This document shows, in pieces, positions 57,325 through 64,000 of a stretch of 64,000 nt of DNA. The notes under the pieces were generated by a model. That model was not told the DNA's origin and did no database searches. It saw nothing but the letters and a program-made list of their open reading frames with translations. The stretch comes from Phaeobacter sp. CECT 5382 (GTDB taxonomy: Bacteria; Pseudomonadota; Alphaproteobacteria; Rhodobacterales; Rhodobacteraceae). How positions within the stretch are numbered: the first letter of the stretch is position 1; each line of letters begins with the position of its first letter. The stretch spans positions 248,001-312,000 of the forward strand of contig NZ_CYSG01000001.1 of assembly GCF_001457775.1 (NCBI RefSeq). The letters are read 5' to 3'. The position numbers were made by a program, and so were the translations under genes.

Positions 57325-58653
57325 ATGTCTCATGACGCGCCCGGCGACGCCTCGCCGACCCTGCTATTCCATGTCTATCGGACCCTCACACGGCTGATCG
57401 CCCCTTTTGCCTATCGCAAGGTCGCAGCAAAGCTTGCCGGCCAGAATGTAAGCAGGCTCCGCCAACGTGAGCGTCTGGGATACTCCAGCGCGCCACGTCC
57501 GGTCCTGAAAGGATCATCTCCGTTGATCTGGTTTCATGGCGCTTCCGTCGGAGAAAGCCTGGCAGCCATCACCCTGATCAACCGGCTGGCAGAACGCCTG
57601 CCACAGGCACGTTTTCTGCTAACCTCGGGCACCGCCACCTCCGCTGCTATGGCGGAAAAACGTATACCTGCCTGTTGCCAGCACCAGTTTGCACCGCTGG
57701 ATGCCCCCGGCCCTGTCCAGAGATTTCTGGCGCATTGGCGCCCCGATGCCGGGGTTTTTGTCGAAAGCGAGCTTTGGCCGGTCACCCTGTCTGCCGCCAG
57801 GACGCAGGGGGTCAAACTGGCGCTGGTCAATGCCCGCCTGTCTGAACGCTCGATCGCAAGCTGGCGTAAAAAGGAACCAACAGCCCGTTACGTCCTGGGC
57901 TTGTTCGACCTTGTGTTGACCCAGAACGACCAGATGGCACAAAGCCTGTTGTCGCTTGGCGCGAAACCAGAGAACGTCTTTCCCAGCGGAAATCTGAAGG
58001 CCGGAGCCGAGGCCCTGCCCGTGGATGCAACGCTGGAGGCCGAGATGCGCCAGACGCTTGGCGATCGGCCGCTCTGGATTGCCAGTTCCACCCATGAGGG
58101 CGAAGAGGAAGCTGTGCTTGCCGCCCATCACAGTCTGCTCAAATCTCATCCCGATCTCTGCCTGCTGCTGGCCCCGCGCCATCCCGAACGCGGCGACGAG
58201 GTCGCCCAGCTTGCCCGCGCTCAAGGATTGTCCGTGGCGCAGCGCAGCAAAGGCGCGCCGGTGGATGACACGGTCCAGATCTATCTCGCCGACACATTGG
58301 GAGAGCTGGGCACCTGGTACGCACTGTCGCCTCTGGTCTTTCTCGGTGGCTCCTTCCTGCCCATTGGTGGGCACAACCCCTTCGAAGTGGCAAAAGCCGG
58401 AGCTGCCGTGCTGACCGGTCCCGGCTACAGTAATTTCGCCGAGACCTTTCCGCCGATGATCGCGGCGGGTGGCGCAATCGAAGTGGCCGATGCAGAGGCG
58501 TTGGCGACTACCCTGGACCTCTGGATCTCCCAGCCAGACACACTGGATCAGGCGCGCAGAAGGGCCAGTGATTTTGCCCAACAGCAAGCCGGACAATTGG
58601 ATCAGGTCATTGACCGGTTGATATCCGGCCTCGCATTGGAAAGCGACGCATGA
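57325..58653 (+). CDS. waaA: 3-deoxy-D-manno-octulosonic-acid (Kdo) transferase
   Basis: WaaA adds Kdo to lipid A on the inner membrane, the first step of LPS core synthesis. The 442-residue protein is a GT-B enzyme with an N-terminal membrane-associated segment (LFHVYRTLTRLIAPFAYR), the catalytic-Glu motif HGASVGE, the VESELWP motif, and the C-terminal GGSFLPIGGHNPFEVAKAGAAVLTG. It overlaps the next gene by four bases (ATGA). Confidence 0.95.
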   Translation: MSHDAPGDASPTLLFHVYRTLTRLIAPFAYRKVAAKLAGQNVSRLRQRERLGYSSAPRPVLKGSSPLIWFHGASVGESLAAITLINRLAERLPQARFLLTSGTATSAAMAEKRIPACCQHQFAPLDAPGPVQRFLAHWRPDAGVFVESELWPVTLSAARTQGVKLALVNARLSERSIASWRKKEPTARYVLGLFDLVLTQNDQMAQSLLSLGAKPENVFPSGNLKAGAEALPVDATLEAEMRQTLGDRPLWIASSTHEGEEEAVLAAHHSLLKSHPDLCLLLAPRHPERGDEVAQLARAQGLSVAQRSKGAPVDDTVQIYLADTLGELGTWYALSPLVFLGGSFLPIGGHNPFEVAKAGAAVLTGPGYSNFAETFPPMIAAGGAIEVADAEALATTLDLWISQPDTLDQARRRASDFAQQQAGQLDQVIDRLISGLALESDA

Positions 58654-59693
58654 GCGAACTTTTTGTCACTAATTTCAACAAGAACTTCACGGGGGTTTCG
58701 GCCACCTGCGCAAATGTTCTGCGCCAACAGCAAAAGACCTATGACTTGCAACTGGTAGGCCAGCCGCTGCCCGCCTGTCCCGCCCCCATCACATTGGCGA
58801 CGGCGCGGCGGATGTCCCGCAGCCCTACGGCCAGCCTTCCCTTTGCCATCTGGCATGTGCGCCGCAACACCGAAATGCGCGCCGCCATCTGGAGCCGGGA
58901 TGTCCTGCGCCTGCCGATCCGTGTCGTCTTCACCTCAGCCGCTCAACGGCGTCATTCCGCCCTGCCCCGCTGGCTGATTTCGCGCATGGATGCGGTGGTC
59001 GCCACCACCGACGAGGCCGCAGCCTTTGTCCCGCATGTGCGCGCCGTGGTGCCACATGGGGTCGATACCGACACCTTTTGCCCGGCTGAAAACCGCAAAA
59101 CGGCCTGGAAGGCATTGGGCTACGGCGGCAGCATGGGGATCGCCAGCATCGGGCGCATTCGGCCCGAAAAGGGCACCGATCTTTTTGTCGAAGCCATGCT
59201 GCGCCTGCTGCCTCAGCTACCTGGCGCAACGGCTCTTGTTCTGGGCCGGGCCAGCCGTGAACACCAGGGGTTTCTGAAAGACCTGAAGAGCCGGATCGCA
59301 GCGGCTGGTCTGACCGACCGTATTGTGTTTCCCGGCGAAATCGCCGCTGCTGATCTGCCAAAGGTCATGCGTGCGCTATCCCTGGTGATGCAGCTTCCCC
59401 GCTATGAGGGCTACGGCATGGTGCCGCTCGAAGGTATGGCCAGCGGCGTGCCTTTCATCGGCTCGAAGACCGGATATTATCAAGCTTTTTGCGCACAGGG
59501 CAAAAGTGGTCTGGTAGTGCCGCTTGAGGCCGCCGAAGATGCCGCTACAGCGGCGCTTTCCCTGCTGCTGGACAAGGGGAGACACGCCGCAATGGCGCAG
59601 TCTGCACGCGAAATTGCCCAACATAGCTTTAGCGCCACCCATGAGGCCCAAGGCATCGACACCGTCTATCAAGAGCTTTGGCGCAAAGGTTAG
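58650..59693 (+). CDS. Glycosyltransferase family 4, LpsB-like LPS core enzyme
   Basis: This 347-residue GT-B retaining glycosyltransferase has the C-terminal GT4 donor-site pattern (IASIGRIRPEKGTDLFVEAM, LVLGRASREHQGFLKDLK, QLPRYEGYGMVPLEGMASGVPFI with the EX7E-like Glu pair). Translational coupling to waaA suggests it adds the next core sugar, perhaps mannose as in rhizobial LpsB; the sugar is inferred only by context. There is no membrane segment; it probably associates peripherally with the membrane. Confidence 0.85.
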   Translation: MSELFVTNFNKNFTGVSATCANVLRQQQKTYDLQLVGQPLPACPAPITLATARRMSRSPTASLPFAIWHVRRNTEMRAAIWSRDVLRLPIRVVFTSAAQRRHSALPRWLISRMDAVVATTDEAAAFVPHVRAVVPHGVDTDTFCPAENRKTAWKALGYGGSMGIASIGRIRPEKGTDLFVEAMLRLLPQLPGATALVLGRASREHQGFLKDLKSRIAAAGLTDRIVFPGEIAAADLPKVMRALSLVMQLPRYEGYGMVPLEGMASGVPFIGSKTGYYQAFCAQGKSGLVVPLEAAEDAATAALSLLLDKGRHAAMAQSAREIAQHSFSATHEAQGIDTVYQELWRKG

Positions 59694-59727
59694 GCACTCT
59701 ATTGCTCCCTTTTGTTTTGCAGAACAA

Positions 59728-59755
59728 AAAAGGCCCAGCAGATGCCGGGCCTTTT
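59728..59755. terminator. Bidirectional intrinsic terminator
   Basis: AAAAGGCCC / GGGCCTTTT, a 9-bp stem with a 10-nt loop, followed by TTTTCT on plus and preceded by A5 (T5 on minus). It separates the convergent waaA operon and M20 genes. A second small hairpin (TTTTGTT/AACAAAA, 59710-59729) overlaps it. Confidence 0.9.
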
Positions 59756-59786
59756 CTAATTGTCGCCTACTGTGTAGGCATCCCGA

Positions 59787-60950
59787 TCAAGCAGATGGCA
59801 TCCGCTGCTCGACGATCTCGGCCCACCAGCTGCAGCCAGCCGGGATGGCTTCGTCGTTGAAATTATATTCCGGGTGGTGCACCGACGCACTGTCGCCATT
59901 GCCGACCAAAATATAGGCGCCCGGACGTTCTTCCAGCATAAAGGCGAAATCTTCGCCGCCCATGACCAGGGGAGCCTCTTCGCAGTCACCCGCAATTCCA
60001 GTGGCGACCTTGGCGGCAAATTCTGTCTGCTCTTCATGGTTGACCATGACCGGATAACCCCGGTGATAGGTCACATCCGCAGTGCCGCCATAGGTGGCTG
60101 CAACCCCTGCGCAGATTTCCTTGATACGCTGTTCCGCCAGATCGCGGATCTCGCTCGACATGGTGCGCACGGTGCCTTTGATCTGCACCCGCTGCGGGAT
60201 CACGTTAAAGGCCTTGGAGGAGGTCTCAAACGAAGTGACCGACACCACGATCTGCTCAACCGGATCGGCGTTGCGCGACGCAATCGTCTGCAGCGCCAGC
60301 ACGGCCTGCGCCGACATCACTGTGGTATCGATGGTTTCCTGTGGCTTCGCCGCATGGCCGCCGCGCCCCTCGAAGGTGATGTCGAACTGGTCGGTTGCGG
60401 CAAAGAACGCACCAGAACGGATGGCAAAGGCGCCTGTGGGTTTACCCGGCCAGTTGTGCATGCCGTAGACTTCCTGGATCCCCCAGCGCTCCATCATGCC
60501 GTCGTCGCACATTTCCTTGCCGCCGCCGCCGCCTTCTTCGGCAGGCTGGAAGATCACCACAACGGTTCCATCGAAGTTGCGCGTCTCGGACAGGTATTTG
60601 GCCGCGCCCAGCAGCATCGCCGTGTGACCGTCATGGCCACAGGCATGCATGGCGTTGGGGGTCTTGGAAGCATAGTCCAGTCCGGTCGCTTCGTGGATTG
60701 GCAGCGCATCCATGTCGGCGCGCAGGCCAATCACCTTGCCTGAGCTGTCGGATTTACCTTTGATCACACCGACAACGCCGGTGCGGCCAATGCCGGTGAC
60801 GATCTCATCACAGCCAAACTCCTTGAGCTTGTCGGCGACCAGCGCGCTGGTGCGGTGGGTTTCAAACAGGATCTCGGGGTTTTCGTGGATGTCACGGCGC
60901 CAGGCGGTGATTTCATTCTGCAATTCGGCAAAGCGGTTCTTGACCGGCAT
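59787..60950 (-). CDS. M20 family metallopeptidase/amidohydrolase, paralogue 1
   Basis: A zinc/manganese-dependent amidohydrolase of the hippurate/N-acetyl-amino acid hydrolase type (387 residues). Metal ligands are seen in MHACGHDGHTAMLLGA and PAEEGGGGGKEM, with GGEDFAFML and the late HHPEYNFND His. The dimerisation domain (about 180-290) separates the two catalytic halves. GGAGAG lies five bases before the ATG. It is closely similar along its length to paralogue 2 (61056-62225) and paralogue 3 (62238-63404), all on one strand. Substrate unknown; candidates are N-acyl amino acids or similar amides. Confidence 0.9.
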   Translation of the reverse strand: MPVKNRFAELQNEITAWRRDIHENPEILFETHRTSALVADKLKEFGCDEIVTGIGRTGVVGVIKGKSDSSGKVIGLRADMDALPIHEATGLDYASKTPNAMHACGHDGHTAMLLGAAKYLSETRNFDGTVVVIFQPAEEGGGGGKEMCDDGMMERWGIQEVYGMHNWPGKPTGAFAIRSGAFFAATDQFDITFEGRGGHAAKPQETIDTTVMSAQAVLALQTIASRNADPVEQIVVSVTSFETSSKAFNVIPQRVQIKGTVRTMSSEIRDLAEQRIKEICAGVAATYGGTADVTYHRGYPVMVNHEEQTEFAAKVATGIAGDCEEAPLVMGGEDFAFMLEERPGAYILVGNGDSASVHHPEYNFNDEAIPAGCSWWAEIVEQRMPSA

Positions 60951-61055
60951 GGAAACTCTCCTTGGTATTTGATGCCCCGGAACTTTGGTCCGGGTTTGTT
61001 TTGAATGGCTTTGTTGGCATAGCCCTTGGGCGGTGAGCCCTCAGGCCACGGGCCC

Positions 61056-62225
61056 TCAGGCGATGGGCATGCGTTGTTCGACAACCTCGGCAAACCAGCT
61101 GATACCGGTTGGAATGGCCTCGTCGTTGAAATCATATTCCGGGTGGTGCAGCCCAGCTGATGGGCCGTTGCCCAACTGGATCATCGCGCCGGGACGCTCT
61201 TGCAACATGAAGGAGAAATCTTCGCCCCCCATAGAAAGGTCCGCCTCTTTGCAGGCGCCGGCACCAGAAACCGTTTCCGCAGCTAGACGGGCAAAATCCG
61301 CTGCCGCGTCGTCATTGATTGTCACCGGCACCCCCAGATGGAAGGAAAGGTCTACCGAGCCGCCAAATGTCTGGGCAATACCATCGGCAATGGCCTGGAT
61401 CCGTTCGGGGATAAGCTTGCGCGCCTCGGGGGAATGAGTGCGAACGGTGCCGCGGATCTCAGCGCGATCCGGAATCACGTTAAAGGCCTTGGAGGAGGTC
61501 TCAGCCGAGGTCACCGAGAGAACGCCTTGCAGCACTGGGTCGACATTGCGCGACAGCACGGTCTGCAGCGCGCAAATGATATGAGACATCATCACCGAAG
61601 TATCGACAGTTTCCTGCGGTTTGGCAGCATGGCCGCCACGCCCCTGCAGGCTCAAGGTGAACTCATCCACGGATGCTAGGATCGGGCCGGGACGGATAGT
61701 GAATTTGCCCAATTCAAGCCCAGGCGCGTTGTGGATCGCATAGACCTCGTCGATGCCAAAGCGCTCCATCAAGCCGTCTTTGCACATTGCCTCGGCGCCA
61801 TTGCCGCCTTCTTCGGCGGGCTGAAAGATCACCACCGCCGTGCCGTCGAAATTGCGCGTCTCGGCCAGGTATTTCGCCGCTCCCAGCAGCATCGCCGTGT
61901 GGCCATCATGGCCACAGGCATGCATTGCATCCGGTGTTTTGGAGGCATGCTCCAGCCCGGTATGTTCCTGCATCGGCAGCGCATCCATATCGGCGCGCAA
62001 TCCGATGGCCCGCCCCACGGTATCCGTGCGGCCACGGATTACCGCCACAACCCCGGTGCGACCAATGCCGGTCACCACGTCATCACAGCCAAAGCTTTTG
62101 AGCTTTTCTGCCACAAGCGCGCTGGTGCGGTGGGTTTCATACAGAATTTCGGGGTTTTCGTGGATGTCGCGGCGCCAGGCCGTCACCTCCGCGTGCAGAT
62201 CTGCAATTCGGTTTCTGACTGGCAT
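61056..62225 (-). CDS. M20 family metallopeptidase/amidohydrolase, paralogue 2
   Basis: This 389-residue paralogue keeps MHACGHDGHTAMLLGAAKYL, PAEEGGNGAEAM, SMGGEDFSFMLQERPGAM and the LHHPEYDFND ligand. It differs from its neighbours mostly around residues 130-180 and 310-350 (for example YAIHNAPGLELGKF in place of YGMHNWPGKPTGAF), the region likely to shape the substrate pocket. Start: GGAG seven bases before ATG. It lies 12 bp after paralogue 3 and 105 bp before paralogue 1. Confidence 0.9.
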   Translation of the reverse strand: MPVRNRIADLHAEVTAWRRDIHENPEILYETHRTSALVAEKLKSFGCDDVVTGIGRTGVVAVIRGRTDTVGRAIGLRADMDALPMQEHTGLEHASKTPDAMHACGHDGHTAMLLGAAKYLAETRNFDGTAVVIFQPAEEGGNGAEAMCKDGLMERFGIDEVYAIHNAPGLELGKFTIRPGPILASVDEFTLSLQGRGGHAAKPQETVDTSVMMSHIICALQTVLSRNVDPVLQGVLSVTSAETSSKAFNVIPDRAEIRGTVRTHSPEARKLIPERIQAIADGIAQTFGGSVDLSFHLGVPVTINDDAAADFARLAAETVSGAGACKEADLSMGGEDFSFMLQERPGAMIQLGNGPSAGLHHPEYDFNDEAIPTGISWFAEVVEQRMPIA

Positions 62226-62237
62226 CGCGCGTCTCCT

Positions 62238-63404
62238 TCAGGTCGCTGGCATTCGTCGTTCGACAAGCTCTGCAAACCAGCTGCAGCCCAGCGGAATGGC
62301 TTCGTCATCAAAGACATAGGCCGGGTGGTGGCACATGGCTGTGTCCCCGTTGCCAAGAAAAATATAGGCGCCGGGGCGCTCTTCGAGCATGTAGGAAAAA
62401 TCTTCCGACGGCATGATGGGAGGCGTGTCCTCATCCACCGCAGCCCCGACTGCGCGGGCCGCCTCAATCGCATAGCCGGTTTCAACGTCAGAATTGACAG
62501 TAACCGGATAGCTGGGCGACCAGATGACCTCGGCCGTGGCGCCAAAGGCCGCAGCTGTGCCGGTCGCGACCTGACGGACCCAGTCTTCGGCCAGGGTGCG
62601 ATATTCGGTATCGAGCGTACGCACCGTGCCCTGCAATTTGGCAGTATGGGCAATCACATTTGACGCCGTACTGTCGGTTTCAAAAGTGCCAACGGTCAGT
62701 ACCACGCGTTTGATCGGGTCAACATTGCGCGACACGATCGAATGCAGCGAGACCACGATCTGCGAGGCCACCAGCGTGGTGTCAATCGAATCATGCGGGG
62801 CTGCCGCATGGCCGCCCTTGCCGGTCACATTGATCTCGAACTCATCCGAGGAGGCCATCAAAGCACCAGGGCGAATGGCGAATTCCCCCACTGGCATGCC
62901 CGGCATGTTGTGCAGCCCGTAAACCTCCTGAATGCCCCAGCGGTCCATCAACCCGTCCTGGCACATCTCCAGCCCGCCAGCGCCGCCCTCTTCGGCGGGT
63001 TGAAAGATCAGCACGGCCTTACCATCGAAATTACGCGTCTCAGACAGGTATTTTGCCGCGCCCAGCAGCATCGCCGTATGGCCGTCATGGCCACAGGCAT
63101 GCATCACGCCGGGCGTATTCGACGCATAGTCCACCCCCGAGGCCTCATGGATGGGCAGCGCATCCATATCAGCTCGCAGGCCAATAACGCGACCGGAGGT
63201 ATTGGTCTTGCCCTCAATGACAGCAACAACGCCCGTGCGGCCAATGCCCGTGGTGATATCGCGGACGCCGAACCCCTTCAGCTGGTCGACGACAAAGGCC
63301 GCCGTCTTGTGGACTTCGTACATAAGTTCGGGATTCTCATGCAGGTGGCGCCGCCAGGCGGTGATCTCTTCCTGCATTTCGGCAAATCTGTTTTTGATTG
63401 GCAC
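62238..63404 (-). CDS. M20 family metallopeptidase/amidohydrolase, paralogue 3
   Basis: The first gene of the triplet, 388 residues from a GTG at 63404 with AGGAG eight bases upstream. That start reads VPIKNRFAEMQEEITAWRR, matching the MPVKNRFAELQNEITAWRR start of paralogue 1; a 12-residue longer frame is rejected. Metal ligands in MHACGHDGHTAMLLGA and PAEEGGAGGLEM are kept, but the Gly-Gly of GGEDF is replaced by Pro-Ser (IMPSEDFSYMLEERPGAY). Whether this alters activity is unknown. It is 53 bp downstream of the MarR gene on the same strand. Confidence 0.88.
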   Translation of the reverse strand: MPIKNRFAEMQEEITAWRRHLHENPELMYEVHKTAAFVVDQLKGFGVRDITTGIGRTGVVAVIEGKTNTSGRVIGLRADMDALPIHEASGVDYASNTPGVMHACGHDGHTAMLLGAAKYLSETRNFDGKAVLIFQPAEEGGAGGLEMCQDGLMDRWGIQEVYGLHNMPGMPVGEFAIRPGALMASSDEFEINVTGKGGHAAAPHDSIDTTLVASQIVVSLHSIVSRNVDPIKRVVLTVGTFETDSTASNVIAHTAKLQGTVRTLDTEYRTLAEDWVRQVATGTAAAFGATAEVIWSPSYPVTVNSDVETGYAIEAARAVGAAVDEDTPPIMPSEDFSYMLEERPGAYIFLGNGDTAMCHHPAYVFDDEAIPLGCSWFAELVERRMPAT

Positions 63405-63457
63405 AGGCGCAACTCCTATCATTTGAGATGATTGGTACAAAAGTAAAATAGGCTTGT

Positions 63458-63943
63458 CTACGCTTCTTGCAAATCGGGGCCTTCGGCGGACAAAAAGGTG
63501 ACGAGGTTGGCCTGCAGCTGCGCAATTTCCGGAGCACTAAGTCGAGCGGTGATGTCGTCCTGAACGCCAGAGAGACGCGTTTTGACCTCAAGAATGAAGG
63601 TCATACCTTCATCTGTAAGCGTCAGGCGTACGGTCCGGCGATCTTCGTCACAGCGTTCACGGCGCAGCAGGCCCCGTTCGGCAAGCTTGTCCACATAGCG
63701 GCCCAAAGTGGCATCATTGATCGCCAGGATCGACCCATAGACATTCTGCACCAGTCCGGGCTTGCGGCGCACCATGCCCAACACACTGAGATGGCCCGCA
63801 GACAGGCCGAGATCCTTGCCAATCGCCTCAACGTATTGCGCAATCATGCGCCCCGCGATCTGCACCAGAACCGCAAAATCTATGTCCTCATAGATTCCGC
63901 GCGGCAGGTCTGTTTCGGCTTCGTCCCTATCAATATCGGACAT
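63458..63943 (-). CDS. MarR-family transcriptional regulator
   Basis: A 161-residue winged helix-turn-helix protein: dimerisation helices at both ends, a recognition-helix region near GLSAGHLSVLGMV and NDATLGRYVDKL, and the wing RREREDRRT-like LLRRERCDEDRRTVRLTLT. MarR proteins sense small aromatic or organic molecules. It lies immediately upstream of the three M20 genes on the same strand, so it probably regulates them and itself. An ATG on plus at 63980 opens a frame that leaves the window and is not called. Confidence 0.88.
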   Translation of the reverse strand: MSDIDRDEAETDLPRGIYEDIDFAVLVQIAGRMIAQYVEAIGKDLGLSAGHLSVLGMVRRKPGLVQNVYGSILAINDATLGRYVDKLAERGLLRRERCDEDRRTVRLTLTDEGMTFILEVKTRLSGVQDDITARLSAPEIAQLQANLVTFLSAEGPDLQEA

Positions 63944-64000
63944 TATTCCCCCGGCTTTCTGTTTTTCCCGGCCTGATCATGGATACCTTTCTGCGCGGGA

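Noticed and set aside
60976-61003. Hairpin plus T tract between M20 paralogues 1 and 2
   Set aside because: The T tract follows on the plus strand, whereas the genes run on minus, so it does not terminate them.
63980-64000. Possible plus-strand gene start (MDTFLRG) upstream of the MarR gene
   Set aside because: Only seven codons lie in the window and no SD is clear, so it cannot be supported.

Overview
The window looks like chromosomal DNA of a marine alphaproteobacterium of the Rhodobacteraceae (roseobacter group, Ruegeria/Phaeobacter-like). The evidence is the moderately GC-rich sequence, a complete 14-gene complex I operon carrying small clade-typical proteins (DUF5333-like, DUF5337-like, lipoproteins), a 57-residue RSP_7527-type protein, an unfused tatA-tatB-tatC operon and a leucine-degradation cluster. 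No rRNA, tRNA, CRISPR array, insertion sequence or prophage was seen. The species was inferred from gene content and protein sequences read by eye, not from a database search.

Layout. 1-2.8 kb: surE (its first few codons lie outside the window), pcm and an NlpD-like lipoprotein. 2.9-6.9 kb, minus strand: a DUF815 ATPase, an acyltransferase-3 membrane protein and the Tat operon. 7.0-8.1 kb: an ABM-like small protein and a YafY/WYL regulator behind a perfect palindrome. 8.2-12.6 kb, minus strand: an orphan ABC ATPase, an ArsM-like arsenite methyltransferase, an AlkC-like DNA glycosylase and an SDR with an altered active site. 12.9-19.7 kb, plus strand: a Hint-domain protein, prfC, a translationally coupled unknown protein plus glycosyltransferase, an RhlE-type helicase and the RSP_7527-like gene. 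19.8-40 kb, minus strand: nuoA-N followed by birA-coaX-rnj. 40.2-49.2 kb: leucine/isovalerate catabolism (liuC, liuE, liuD, liuB, an acyl-CoA synthetase, liuA), split by an oppositely oriented ompW with an FNR-type box. 49.4-51.4 kb: a DegT-family aminotransferase and a phosphoglycolate-type phosphatase. 51.5-55.4 kb: glmU-glmS plus an AlkD-like protein. 55.4-59.7 kb: tandem and inverted repeats, a lipoprotein, moaA, waaA and an LpsB-like glycosyltransferase. 59.8-63.9 kb: three tandem M20 amidohydrolase paralogues and a MarR regulator.

How it works together. Most of the window is housekeeping: respiration (complex I), protein export (Tat), envelope building (GlmU/GlmS for UDP-GlcNAc, WaaA and a core glycosyltransferase for LPS, an NlpD-like amidase activator), translation and RNA turnover (RF3, RhlE, RNase J) and cofactors (BirA, CoaX, MoaA). 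The Liu enzymes take isovaleryl-CoA to acetoacetate and acetyl-CoA, and BirA in the same window could biotinylate the carboxylase LiuD.

The least explained parts are the five extra small genes and the NuoE fusion inside the nuo operon, the coupled unknown/glycosyltransferase pair, the triplicated M20 hydrolases, and several operator-like palindromes and short tandem repeats. No stretch longer than 300 bp lacks a gene; the largest gaps (12627-12879, 19306-19550, 39944-40215, 49176-49418, 55425-55686) hold promoters, hairpins or repeats as listed.
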